Assembly (NCBI RefSeq): GCF_018403685.1
Contig: NZ_BOVK01000006.1
Location: forward strand, 62,001-126,000
Origin: Xylanibacillus composti
GTDB taxonomy: Bacteria > Bacillota > Bacilli > Paenibacillales > K13
Length of the DNA: 64,000 nucleotides
Reading direction: 5' to 3'
Below the pieces are notes generated by a model. That model did no database searches. It saw only the letters and a program-made list of their open reading frames with translations, and was not told where the DNA came from. Shown here piece by piece: positions 19,739-27,540 of the stretch; positions within the stretch are counted from its first letter, which is position 1; each line of letters opens with the position of its first letter. Both the position numbers and the translations under genes were made by a program.

Positions 19739-19874
19739 TTTGCTTATTTACGGGGGAATGCAAAAAGTCATGACGACGCTGAACGCCTCATATGTATGTG
19801 AAGGTTGCGCAAATGCGAAACTCCCGAAACTTTTTGCTGTCCGCTGACGTTTAAATGAGAAAGGAGTGGCTAAA

Positions 19875-19928
19875 CTGAAAATCAATGCGCGAAACGATGC
19901 TGTCATTTTTCACCAGGAGGTGAACTGA
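19875..19928 (+). other. Possible 17-codon CTG-initiated leader minicistron
   Basis: A ribosome binding site AAGGAG (19861-19866) lies 8 bases before a CTG that opens a 17-codon frame. That frame ends in TGA overlapping the ATG of the lipoprotein gene (TGATG). The lipoprotein gene has its own strong AGGAGGTG, so the minicistron could be chance. CTG initiation is rare. Confidence 0.25.
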
Positions 19929-20953
19929 TGAAAAGTTCATTTACGAAGCCAACCATGCGCGGCACTCTCGTCATGATGGCAATTGTGTTAGGCCTGATGC
20001 TTACTGTGTCCGCTTGCCAGCCGAAGGCGAATTCGACAGATTCCAATCATGCTGTCAATGCCGGGAACGAACCTCAAGATGTCGGAGAGCCATACTGGTT
20101 TTGGACAGAGAAGGGCTATGTAGTAGCGAAAGAAGGGAATCGATGGCTAATCACTGCATATGAAACCTCAGCCGGGGGGGAACCGCACAAGCAAGCCGGC
20201 TGGTTTACTGTGAACGAGAAGACGCGGCTCCAATCCGAAACAGGCCGGCACCTTGACCCCGAAGCCATTCCGATTGGCAGCCGCGTTCAAATCGCCGCTG
20301 CAGGAGAGATTGCCGAATCGTATCCTGTACAGGGCGCAGCTGATGAGATCGTACGATTAGGGGTTCAGAATGATCCGGCAGACGAGCAGGCGCCAGATCG
20401 GACGCACATTGCGGAAGCGGATGCGGTGCGCATTGCGCTGCAGCACAGTCAGGAACAAGGCTTAATTGGGCCTTGGTATATTGTCAAGACTGTATTTGAC
20501 GAAGCGGACTATCAGTGGCTTGTGCAGCTAGCTGGCGGAGAGGACGCTGCCCAAGTTGAAACGGTCGTGACGGATGCAGCCAGCGGCAAAGTCATCGAAA
20601 AGCCTGTTGCGGAAAATGCCGCATTCCGCGTGTATGAGCCGCAGGCCAATGCGGTCATTGGCGGCAAGCTTACTGTACGGGGCGATGCCAGAGTATTCGA
20701 AGGAGCGTTTGGCTGGAGATTGGAGGATGGACATTTCGTCCTGGAGGAAGGCCATGTCATGGCAGAAGCGGGCGCGCCAGAGTGGGGCAGCTTTCGCTTC
20801 GAGGTTGAGTTGGACCGCGCTACGAATCCAGTAGTCATGCTCGTCTTGTATGAAGCGAGCGCGAAGGACGGTTCGCCCCGGCATGAATTAATGATTCCAC
20901 TGCAAGCAGACCCCAGCATTATGGAAAGCGTAGACGGCATCCCATACGAGTAG
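19928..20953 (+). CDS. Lipoprotein with DUF3221-like and Gmad2 immunoglobulin-like domains
   Basis: A 341-residue predicted lipoprotein. The signal peptide ends in the lipobox LTVSAC with Cys30 as the lipidation site, so it should sit on the outer face of the membrane. Residues about 55-155 resemble the DUF3221/YobA-type beta domain (GYVVAKEGNRWLIT...). Residues about 240-335 match the Gmad2 bacterial immunoglobulin-like pattern (VYEPQANAVIGGKLTVRGDARVFEGAF...WGSFRFEV). Gmad domains occur in sporulation and germination proteins, which suggests but does not prove such a role. The ribosome binding site is AGGAGGTG. Transcribed alone, with a terminator behind it. Confidence 0.85.
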   Translation: MKSSFTKPTMRGTLVMMAIVLGLMLTVSACQPKANSTDSNHAVNAGNEPQDVGEPYWFWTEKGYVVAKEGNRWLITAYETSAGGEPHKQAGWFTVNEKTRLQSETGRHLDPEAIPIGSRVQIAAAGEIAESYPVQGAADEIVRLGVQNDPADEQAPDRTHIAEADAVRIALQHSQEQGLIGPWYIVKTVFDEADYQWLVQLAGGEDAAQVETVVTDAASGKVIEKPVAENAAFRVYEPQANAVIGGKLTVRGDARVFEGAFGWRLEDGHFVLEEGHVMAEAGAPEWGSFRFEVELDRATNPVVMLVLYEASAKDGSPRHELMIPLQADPSIMESVDGIPYE

Positions 20954-20962
20954 GGAGCAACT

Positions 20963-21006
20963 AAGCTGCCCCGCGTGTTCGCATAGAACCGGGGGCGGCT
21001 TTTTTG
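20963..21006 (+). terminator. Intrinsic terminator after the lipoprotein gene
   Basis: AAGCTGCCCC pairs with GGGGGCGGCTT across a short loop, followed by TTTTT. Confidence 0.85.
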
Positions 21007-21151
21007 ATTCGGACAGGCCGACTTTGCGACTATTGCTCCATCGTACAGATGATGGTTGTAAAAGCATGCCAATTGCCTCGACGGCATGTTATAATAAAGG
21101 GCAGGGATACATAACTGTTGTTTCTATATTGATGTTGTGGAGGTGCCGTCC

Positions 21152-21820
21152 TTGGGTAAAATCATAGGCTTTTCGCTCCTCTGGTACCTGTTTGGCAATC
21201 CGTTCGTGGCGATTTTGATCCTGCTCTTGATTTTGTATGTGCTGGATCGCCGATTTATCGGTTTTTTTCCAAGCATTACTCGGCCCTTTCGGGATTTGCA
21301 GCAAATCCGCAAGCTGCGGCAGGAACTGCGCTTAAGTCCACACAATACGTCGATCAAAGTGGATTTGGCTCGCCGGCTGATGGATCGAAAGCAGTACAGT
21401 CAGGCGCTGAGTTATCTGCAGGAGGCGGAGGCAGTGATGCCCGATTCTTCCGAGATCAAAGCCGAGATTGCGATATGTCTGTTCGGAACCGGAGGCTTAG
21501 CGGAAGCGGATGCGTATTTGCAAAAGGCGCTGGAGCTGAATCCGAGGGTCCGTTACGGGGAACCGCTTTTGCTAGCGGGGGAAAAATGGGCGGACAGCGA
21601 TCAGGAGAAGGCGCTTCGGTATATGGAGCAGTTCAAGGAACTGCACTCTTCGTCTTGCAAGGCCTATTATCGGCTTGGCCAGCTCTATCGTACTGTGAAT
21701 CGTCTGCATGATGCAAAGGCGGCTTTCAGAGAAGCGATCGACATATACAGAGGGTTGCCGAAGTACAAGCGCAAGCAGGAGCGGCGCTGGGCGCTGATGT
21801 CGTGGTTTCAGGCGATATAG
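21152..21820 (+). CDS. Membrane-anchored tetratricopeptide-repeat protein
   Basis: A 222-residue protein with an N-terminal hydrophobic segment (FLLWYLFGNPFVAILILLLILYVL region, about residues 6-30) and then helical TPR-type repeats: KVDLARRLMDRKQYSQALSYLQEA, IKAEIAICLFGTGGLAEADAYLQKAL and CKAYYRLGQLYRTVNRLHDAKAAFREAI. TPRs bind partner proteins; the partner is unknown. The TTG start at 21152 is chosen because GGAGGT lies 7 bases upstream, whereas the earlier GTG overlaps that site. The MarR gene follows 26 bases downstream, so both may share a transcript. Confidence 0.85.
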   Translation: MGKIIGFSLLWYLFGNPFVAILILLLILYVLDRRFIGFFPSITRPFRDLQQIRKLRQELRLSPHNTSIKVDLARRLMDRKQYSQALSYLQEAEAVMPDSSEIKAEIAICLFGTGGLAEADAYLQKALELNPRVRYGEPLLLAGEKWADSDQEKALRYMEQFKELHSSSCKAYYRLGQLYRTVNRLHDAKAAFREAIDIYRGLPKYKRKQERRWALMSWFQAI

Positions 21821-21846
21821 ACAGAACTGGGGGAGGAGGATGAACA

Positions 21847-22275
21847 GTGCAAGCGCAAGAGGAATTGGCGAAGCTGTGGTACAAATACGCGCAGGACTAT
21901 CGGCTGCATATGGAACAGCATTTGGCGCCGACTTTGACCGAAGGGCAGTTTACCGTGTTGGATTATTTGCTGGATCGTCCCCTGGAATTTGTGAAGCCGT
22001 CTGACTTGCTGCCGCATCTGTCTACGACTCCGGCTGCTGTGACTACGCTGTTGGACCGGATGGAAAAAAACGGCCTGATCATGCGCAAGCGCGACGATCA
22101 GGACCGCAGAATCGTTTGGATCATGCCTACCGACAAAGGGAAGAGCGAGGGCGACAGGGGGCGTCAGGTAAGAAGACAGTTTTTCGAGCAGACGCTGGAC
22201 CGCCTTTCGCGGCACAACCAGCAATTGTTCATTTATCTGTTCGGCAAGGTGGCAGCCGCCTCTGACAACGATTGA
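21847..22275 (+). CDS. MarR-family transcriptional regulator
   Basis: A 142-residue winged-helix repressor-type protein. The recognition helix STTPAAVTTLLDRMEKNGLI and the wing RKRDDQDRRIVWIMPTDKG (residues about 57-98) are clear; flanking helices form the dimer interface. The start is GTG after GGAGGAGG. Its 3' end overlaps the convergent capA-like gene by 43 bases, so antisense interference between the two transcripts is possible. The target genes and ligand are unknown. Confidence 0.93.
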   Translation: MQAQEELAKLWYKYAQDYRLHMEQHLAPTLTEGQFTVLDYLLDRPLEFVKPSDLLPHLSTTPAAVTTLLDRMEKNGLIMRKRDDQDRRIVWIMPTDKGKSEGDRGRQVRRQFFEQTLDRLSRHNQQLFIYLFGKVAAASDND

Positions 22276-23510
22276 AGATGAGCGCTCATTTCGGTGGCAT
22301 ATTCTTCGAGCATCGCGTATTGAAATGACTGCAAAAGCGCATCGTCCTTGCTTTCCAATACCGCCTCCATTGGGAGAATGCGGTATTTTCTTTTTCCATT
22401 ATCGTAATATTTATGCACCCAGGTAGAAATAGTCTCAGGTTCGCCGAGTGTAATGCGGCCTTCCGGGAACTGCTTCGTTACCGGCACGGAGAAGATGACG
22501 CCCACGTCCGTATATTTCGCTGTTCCCTGGTCCGGTCCTTGGTTGGAAATAAAGTTACCCAGCGAATAAATGACGATTCCTTTGCGCTTGTGGCCATCGG
22601 CGTCTTCCGCTTCGATCCATTCATAGGGTTGAACCACATGCGGATGACTCCCCAGAATAATATCCGCGCCCGCTTGGATGAAAGATTGGGATAATTGCTT
22701 TTGCTCATCGCTAGGCTGTCTGTGGTATTCGTGCCCGAAATGCAAGGATATCGAAACGAGATCGGCTCCGTTCTCGCGTGCTTGCCGGATGTCTTGCTTG
22801 ATTCGCTCTTCATCAATGAGATTGACAAGATAGTCTTTGCCTGCGGGAATTGGAATGCCGTTCGTGCCATACGTATAGGAAAGGAAAGCGGCATGAATGT
22901 CGTTTTTCGTTACCATGAGCGTGCGGGCCGATTCGGATTCGCTTCTTGCCGTCCCGGTATGATGCAGCCCCGTTTCCTCCAGAAAGGCGATCGTCTGGCG
23001 AACACCTGCTTCGCGTCGATCAAGCGAATGGTTGTTTGCCGTTGATACGATATGGAATCCTGCGTTCTTCAGCGCCTTGGCAAGCTGTTCGGGAGCATTG
23101 AATTGCGGATAGCCGCTATACCCCGATTCCTGTCCAGCCATGGGCGTTTCCAGATTGCCAATGACCCAATCCCCATCCAAGTAACCATCCAAATGTTCGA
23201 AGTAAGAATCGAAGGAATAAGTCGCGGTCGTCACATTGTAGGCCGCGGTGATCTGCGGACTATGCATCATAATGTCGCCAACGGCTACCAGAGTTGCTTC
23301 CCGCGTAGAGGATGCCGGGATCAGGGCTCCGTCCGGTTCGCTCGGTTCTGGCATTTCCAGTTCGGCTCGATCGTCCTCAGGCTGCTTTACTCCGATTGGT
23401 CCGGATTGCCCCGGAGACAGACATCCGCTCAACAGCAAGAGCAGGATGAGGATAAGGACGGCCCCCAAGCCGGCGTACCGTCGTAGATCAGGCAGCTCGT
23501 GCCAGTTCAT
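22233..23510 (-). CDS. CapA/PgsA-type poly-gamma-glutamate synthesis metallophosphatase-like lipoprotein
   Basis: A 425-residue predicted lipoprotein: a hydrophobic signal and lipobox LLSGC with Cys30, an acidic linker, then the PGA_cap metallophosphoesterase-like domain (from about residue 68, LVAVGDIMMHSPQI). Typical elements are VIGNLETPMAG, STANNHSLDRREAGV, SLHFGHEY and GSHPHVVQPYEW with metal-binding His and Asp residues. The family helps make or export capsular poly-gamma-glutamate, but no capBC genes are present here, so the substrate is open. The ATG at 23510 follows GGAAAGGA and overlaps the upstream pseudouridine synthase stop by 4 bases. Confidence 0.88.
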   Translation of the reverse strand: MNWHELPDLRRYAGLGAVLILILLLLLSGCLSPGQSGPIGVKQPEDDRAELEMPEPSEPDGALIPASSTREATLVAVGDIMMHSPQITAAYNVTTATYSFDSYFEHLDGYLDGDWVIGNLETPMAGQESGYSGYPQFNAPEQLAKALKNAGFHIVSTANNHSLDRREAGVRQTIAFLEETGLHHTGTARSESESARTLMVTKNDIHAAFLSYTYGTNGIPIPAGKDYLVNLIDEERIKQDIRQARENGADLVSISLHFGHEYHRQPSDEQKQLSQSFIQAGADIILGSHPHVVQPYEWIEAEDADGHKRKGIVIYSLGNFISNQGPDQGTAKYTDVGVIFSVPVTKQFPEGRITLGEPETISTWVHKYYDNGKRKYRILPMEAVLESKDDALLQSFQYAMLEEYATEMSAHLQSLSEAAATLPNR

Positions 23511-24208
23511 GGCAGCAGTCCTTTCCAAGGTATTTGATTGGGCGGGCTAGACGTGAAAGACATCGGCTCTTTCAAGATTGGATGCGGGAAGGTCAGGTGT
23601 GTCGCCCACAGTGCCATCTGCTGTCCGGGTTCATTGACAAGGCTTCCATATCGTTGGTCGCCATACAGGGGACAGCCGATCTCAGCAAATTGGACACGAA
23701 TTTGGTGCGGCCTGCCCGTATGCAGCTGGATCTCTACTAGAGACAGACCATCAGCCGATGCGATTACTCTATAGTCGAGCACAGCTTCCTTCCCTTGCGG
23801 ATCATTCCGACTTACGACGGATACCCGATTGGCGGCCGCATCTTTGCGCAGCCGGTGAACCAGCCTGTCTTCCTGCCTGCCCGGTTGTCCGCGCAGTATC
23901 GCCATGTACACTTTTTGAAAGCTGTGCGTGCGGATAGCGTCCGACAGCCGCGAGGCAGCCTTTGAAGTTTTGGCGAACACCATAACGCCGCCGACAGGGC
24001 GGTCCAGCCGATGGACAAGCCCCAGGTAGACGTTGCCGGGCTTATTGTATCGGCGCTTCAAGTCTTGCTTCAGCAAGGTGAGCATGTCGGGATCGCCGGT
24101 CTGGTCTGCTTGTGACAGGAGATTGACCGGTTTTTCCACGACTAGCACATGATTGTCCTCGAACAAGATGGGGATCTCATATGGGGAATCGCGTCGATCC
24201 CGCATCAT
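23507..24208 (-). CDS. RluA-family pseudouridine synthase
   Basis: A 233-residue RNA-modifying enzyme that turns uridine into pseudouridine in rRNA or tRNA. The catalytic motif is GLVHRLDRPVGG with Asp69 as the nucleophile; VEKPVNLLSQ near the N-terminus and LHTGRPHQIRVQF are also diagnostic. It lacks the S4 RNA-binding domain found in RluC/RluD. The ATG at 24208 is used because GGAGGGA precedes it and homology starts there, although the frame stays open upstream. It overlaps the methyltransferase gene upstream (4 bases) and the capA-like gene downstream (4 bases): a translationally coupled run. Confidence 0.92.
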   Translation of the reverse strand: MMRDRRDSPYEIPILFEDNHVLVVEKPVNLLSQADQTGDPDMLTLLKQDLKRRYNKPGNVYLGLVHRLDRPVGGVMVFAKTSKAASRLSDAIRTHSFQKVYMAILRGQPGRQEDRLVHRLRKDAAANRVSVVSRNDPQGKEAVLDYRVIASADGLSLVEIQLHTGRPHQIRVQFAEIGCPLYGDQRYGSLVNEPGQQMALWATHLTFPHPILKEPMSFTSSPPNQIPWKGLLP

Positions 24209-25074
24209 TGTCCCTCCCACCGACCCAGTATGCCAGCTGGCAGGACCAGATCGCTCAGCGTTACCGGAAGCCCAAGCTCGCCAGTTGTAATGCGGCCTCC
24301 GTACCGCTGCCCAAGCGTCAGCTTCATTAGATTGCTGAGCACTACAGGAGACAGCCCGGTCGTATAGGCATTCACTAAGACGAACAACGGCTTGTCTGAA
24401 AGGATGGAGAGGCATGTTTGGAGGAATGGATACAAATCCTTTTCCAGCTTCCATGTTTCCCCGCCCGGACCTCTTCCGTAAGAGGGCGGATCCATAACGA
24501 TCGCATCGTACCGATTGCCTCTCCGCTGCTCGCGCATGACAAACTTGAATACATCGTCGGTAATAAAGCGTACGGTGCGATGCTGCAGCCCCGAAAGCTG
24601 CACATTTTCCTTCGCCCACTGCACCATGCCTTTGGCTGCATCCACATGGACGACCTCCGCGCCAGCACTTGCAGCTGCAACAGTGGCGCCGCCCGTATAA
24701 GCGAAAAGATTCAACAGCTTAATGGGTCTGCCGGCCCGTTGAATACTCTCCATGATCCAAGACCAATTGGCGGCCTGTTCCGGAAATAGGCCGGTATGCT
24801 TGAAATTCGTAGGCTTTATGTAAAAGTGCAGCGGTCCGTATTGAATCTTCCAGCGTTCAGGGAGCTGCTTGCGAAATTCCCAGTGGCCGCCTCCGGCATT
24901 GCTGCGATGATAATGGGCGTCAGCTGCATCCCAGCGCTTGCGGTTGCGCGGTTGAATCGGCCAGATGATTTGCGGATCGGGACGGCGCAGCACCACATCC
25001 CCCCAGCGTTCCAGCTTTTCGCCGCCGCCCAAGTCAATCAACTCGTATTGCTCCCAGTCCTTTGCGATAAACAT
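24205..25074 (-). CDS. Class I SAM-dependent methyltransferase (RlmI/RlmK-like)
   Basis: A 289-residue methyltransferase of the type that methylates rRNA or other RNA. The SAM-binding motif I is LLNLFAYTGGATVAAA, motif II holds VHVDAAKG, and motif IV is DAIVMDPPSYGRGP. The N-terminal ~110 residues carry a small beta domain with WKIQYGPLHFYIKPTNFKHTG. Coupling to the pseudouridine synthase immediately downstream (ATGATGA overlap) supports an RNA-modification role. The exact target base is unknown. Confidence 0.9.
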   Translation of the reverse strand: MFIAKDWEQYELIDLGGGEKLERWGDVVLRRPDPQIIWPIQPRNRKRWDAADAHYHRSNAGGGHWEFRKQLPERWKIQYGPLHFYIKPTNFKHTGLFPEQAANWSWIMESIQRAGRPIKLLNLFAYTGGATVAAASAGAEVVHVDAAKGMVQWAKENVQLSGLQHRTVRFITDDVFKFVMREQRRGNRYDAIVMDPPSYGRGPGGETWKLEKDLYPFLQTCLSILSDKPLFVLVNAYTTGLSPVVLSNLMKLTLGQRYGGRITTGELGLPVTLSDLVLPAGILGRWEGQ

Positions 25075-25173
25075 AGATTCAAGCTTCCTCTCTCTTCATG
25101 TCGACTTTTCCCTATTCTACAACAACTAATTGTCGGATATCCACTTTTCGGCACGTAAGGGACGTCGGCGGAC

Positions 25174-25206
25174 GAAACAGGCGATAGAGGCTGCCTGCCT
25201 CGCCTG
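25174..25206 (-). terminator. Intrinsic terminator of the Hsp20-like gene
   Basis: Read on the minus strand, CAGGCGA pairs with TCGCCTG and is followed by TTTCG. It lies 4 bases past the stop of the gene ending at 25210. Confidence 0.6.
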
Positions 25207-25209
25207 CGG

Positions 25210-25698
25210 CTAGTCTGAATAGCGGACATAAATCTCATGAGCCGTGTCATCGACCTTCATTTTGCGCACCCGTATGAACAAGACATGTTTTTTGTATACG
25301 GCCTTTGCCGTCCGCTTGTCTGCATATGCGGGCAAGCGAATGGTCTGCGGTTGCTCCTGCTGCTTTCCTGTGCACGTGAGCGACCTTGTCGCTACAAAAA
25401 AACGATATTGTCGAGGGTGGGCGTTTGCGGGAAACCGCAGTTTGATCAGGATGAACGATTCCGATTCCTGTATTTCCGCGTGCAGAGGGGCGAGCGCAGA
25501 GGCCGCATCCTCAGATCGGGCAGACTGTCGGGCTGATGCAGGGAACCATTCATTCGGGAATGCAGCAAGGCCTGCCTGCTTTACCGCTTTCATTGCCGTG
25601 TTCATCGCGTGCTGCACCATTTCCTCCACGTTCAGTCCACCGCGCGGCCACGGACCTTCATTGGTTCTTGAGCGGCCATCGTCGTCATTCCTGTACAT
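25210..25698 (-). CDS. Hsp20/alpha-crystallin-like small protein, possibly a spore coat protein
   Basis: A 162-residue protein. The first ~75 residues are disordered and polar with one helix (EEMVQHAMNTAMKAVKQAGLAAFPNEWF). The last ~85 look like a beta-sandwich of the small heat-shock type: IQESESFILIKLRFPANAHPRQYRFFVATRSL, TIRLPAYADKRTAKAVYKKHVLFIRVRK. In spore formers, such proteins include CotP/GerT-like coat proteins, so a spore role is plausible but inferred. The ribosome binding site AGGAGGTG is strong. Confidence 0.7.
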   Translation of the reverse strand: MYRNDDDGRSRTNEGPWPRGGLNVEEMVQHAMNTAMKAVKQAGLAAFPNEWFPASARQSARSEDAASALAPLHAEIQESESFILIKLRFPANAHPRQYRFFVATRSLTCTGKQQEQPQTIRLPAYADKRTAKAVYKKHVLFIRVRKMKVDDTAHEIYVRYSD

Positions 25699-25738
25699 GA
25701 AGCACCTCCTGAGGCTGATTCCCTATTGTATGTAAGGG

Positions 25739-25770
25739 GCAATGCCGGGGTTCATAGCCCCGGGCATTGC
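25739..25770. repeat. Perfect hairpin between two minus-strand genes
   Basis: GCAATGCCGGGG at 25739-25750 pairs with CCCCGGGCATTGC further on around a TTCATAG loop. There is no T-run on either strand, so it could be a weak terminator, a processing site or an mRNA stabiliser between the Gly-rich gene and the Hsp20-like gene. Confidence 0.5.
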
Positions 25771-25792
25771 GGTCGAATGCCACTGTTGGAAC

Positions 25793-26113
25793 TCAGATGA
25801 ATATGCCCGGATATCCGGCGCCGAACCCATACGGGCCATAGCCGAAGCCGCCGAGCCCGAAGCCGGGATACCCGCCGAAGCCGCCATACGCGTATGGGGC
25901 TGTGCCGATGGCCAGCAAGTCGAACAGGGCCAGAGGCAGAATGGCTTTAGTGCTCGCTTTGCCTTTCGGCGTTTGCAAGTAGAGCTTGCTTCCCTTGACT
26001 GAAGCAAGTCTGCCGGAAACGATGGTCCCGTCCTTCTTCAGAGCATAAACTTTCTTGCCGACGAGTTGTCTGGCTTGCGATGCTGTGATGCGCTTGGATT
26101 TCGCCACCAACAA
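25793..26113 (-). CDS. Small protein with basic head and Gly/Tyr-rich tail (spore coat-like)
   Basis: A 106-residue protein. Residues 5-65 are basic and form a KOW/Sm-like beta pattern (GKKVYALKKDGTIVSGRLASVKGSKLYLQTPKGK). The last ~35 residues are made almost only of Gly, Tyr, Phe and Pro (GGFGGYPGFGLGGFGYGPYGFGAGYPG). Gly/Tyr-rich tails occur in spore coat and other cross-linked structural proteins. AAAGGAG precedes a TTG at 26113 and a GTG at 26110; either may start translation. The family name is not certain to me. Confidence 0.7.
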   Translation of the reverse strand: MLVAKSKRITASQARQLVGKKVYALKKDGTIVSGRLASVKGSKLYLQTPKGKASTKAILPLALFDLLAIGTAPYAYGGFGGYPGFGLGGFGYGPYGFGAGYPGIFI

Positions 26114-26270
26114 CCACTCCTTTCTGCATTTGGATACACCTTTATCTTATGGTTCTAGCGTCCGGCCCGAATGGACAAGAACACACAAGTTGCCAGAATG
26201 TGTCCCTGCCGTGCGCTCGGAATGCCGGATTCCCATAGTATGAAAGTAATTCGAGTGAAAGGAGTGTGGC

Positions 26271-26732
26271 TTGCTGATGATCCGTTCTCGAAAGCCCGGG
26301 CTCGATGACCCGATGATTTATCGACTGACGCGGCTCAGTCTGCTTCCGTACACACGCAGGCATTTTCCTGACATGAAGCTGAGCCGCAACTCGGTGCGCG
26401 AGCGTCTGCAGAACGGGGTTACGCTTGTGAAGCGCAGCGGCGGCAGGTTCAAAGGGTTTGTTCATTTTCTCGTCCGGGGCGAATCGTTGTGGATTGACCT
26501 GCTTGCCGTCCGGAAGCTGTATCGCCGAAGCGGAATCGGGGAGCAGCTCATGCAGAAAGCAGAAGATTGGGGCAGACGCAAAGGAGCCAGACAGGCGATG
26601 CTGTATGTCAATGTTGAAAACGAAGGGGCCAAGCGTTTTTATCAAAGACGAGGATATCGGTATGCTCATACGGATCGCAAGCTGCACTGCGATTTATTCG
26701 TCAAGCCGCTGGTTGCGGACGACCCGGCATGA
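26271..26732 (+). CDS. GNAT-family N-acetyltransferase
   Basis: A 153-residue acetyl-CoA-dependent transferase. The acetyl-CoA binding motif A is clear: LWIDLLAVRKLYRRSGIGEQLMQKAEDWGRRKGARQAMLYVNVENEGAKRFYQRRGY region, with RRSGIG as the pyrophosphate-binding loop (about residues 80-90). The TTG start at 26271 has AAAGGAG at ideal distance; an ATG at 26277 is the alternative. The substrate is unknown. It converges with the phosphatase gene, the two stops being only 3 bases apart. Confidence 0.9.
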   Translation: MLMIRSRKPGLDDPMIYRLTRLSLLPYTRRHFPDMKLSRNSVRERLQNGVTLVKRSGGRFKGFVHFLVRGESLWIDLLAVRKLYRRSGIGEQLMQKAEDWGRRKGARQAMLYVNVENEGAKRFYQRRGYRYAHTDRKLHCDLFVKPLVADDPA

Positions 26733-26735
26733 TTC

Positions 26736-27440
26736 TTATTCCGTATTGGCCTTCAAACCGTGTGTGCTGACAGGAATGCCGGCTTCATACAGGTGGGACA
26801 CGTCAGCCATCCCGATGCAGCGCGGTACAGCCCAGCTGTCGGATCGCTCGTCGAACAGCACGGTTGTCACAGAACTGGGAGGCAGCCAAAAGCCGGACCA
26901 CATCAGGTGGAGCGGGATATCCAGCAAATGAGCGAGCCAGGTCAAAGCGAACCCATTGTGACAAAAGACGGCGATACGATCGCGGTTGGCGCGGGCGATT
27001 CGATAACGGCCGCCGTCGCGTACATAGCCGAGCTTGGCAAGCCATTGGTCGGATTCGGACTGAATGTGACGATAAATCCCCGCTGCGTCGAAGGATGCAA
27101 GCTCCGGGAATTGTCCCCATGTTTCGAGAGTGGGGGGATTTCCCGGTCCTCTAAGTTTTTCGCCGGGGATATCCCAAGGGGATAGCGCTCCCCAAGGTTG
27201 GACAAGCAGCTTTTCGTGCGGAATTTCTTGTATCCATTCCAAGGTTTCGGCCTGTTTGCCGAGTTTGTCCGCCGTGTAACGCAACGTATGAATGGCACGG
27301 GCAAGAGGAGAAACATACAGCTTGTCCGGCTCCAGCCGCTCCATGCGACGGGAAAGCGCTTCAGCTTCCCGGTGTCCTTGCTCGGTAATGGTCTGGCGCG
27401 GATTATCCGGCTCCGCATGCCTGATAATATACAATCGCAT
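26736..27440 (-). CDS. Histidine phosphatase family protein (phosphoglycerate mutase-like)
   Basis: A 234-residue member of the branch-1 histidine phosphatases. The catalytic RHAEP motif is at residues 7-11 (RLYIIRHAEPD) with the phospho-accepting histidine; the second histidine lies in VFCHNGFALTWL. The ATG at 27440, after AAAGGAA, begins right before the motif and is preferred over an open upstream extension. The substrate is not predictable; such enzymes act on sugar phosphates, cofactors or proteins. Confidence 0.92.
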   Translation of the reverse strand: MRLYIIRHAEPDNPRQTITEQGHREAEALSRRMERLEPDKLYVSPLARAIHTLRYTADKLGKQAETLEWIQEIPHEKLLVQPWGALSPWDIPGEKLRGPGNPPTLETWGQFPELASFDAAGIYRHIQSESDQWLAKLGYVRDGGRYRIARANRDRIAVFCHNGFALTWLAHLLDIPLHLMWSGFWLPPSSVTTVLFDERSDSWAVPRCIGMADVSHLYEAGIPVSTHGLKANTE

Positions 27441-27540
27441 TGGCAAGTTCCTTTCTTTTTTCCGTGCACTCATTTTAATCTGCACTCCACTGATGGTACA
27501 ATGAAAGGTAAAGCAGCGCAAGGGAAAGGAGGGGGCCGCA

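Noticed and set aside
24209-24619. Long upstream extension of the pseudouridine synthase frame
   Set aside because: It runs inside the methyltransferase gene, and the real start has a ribosome binding site and homology at 24208.
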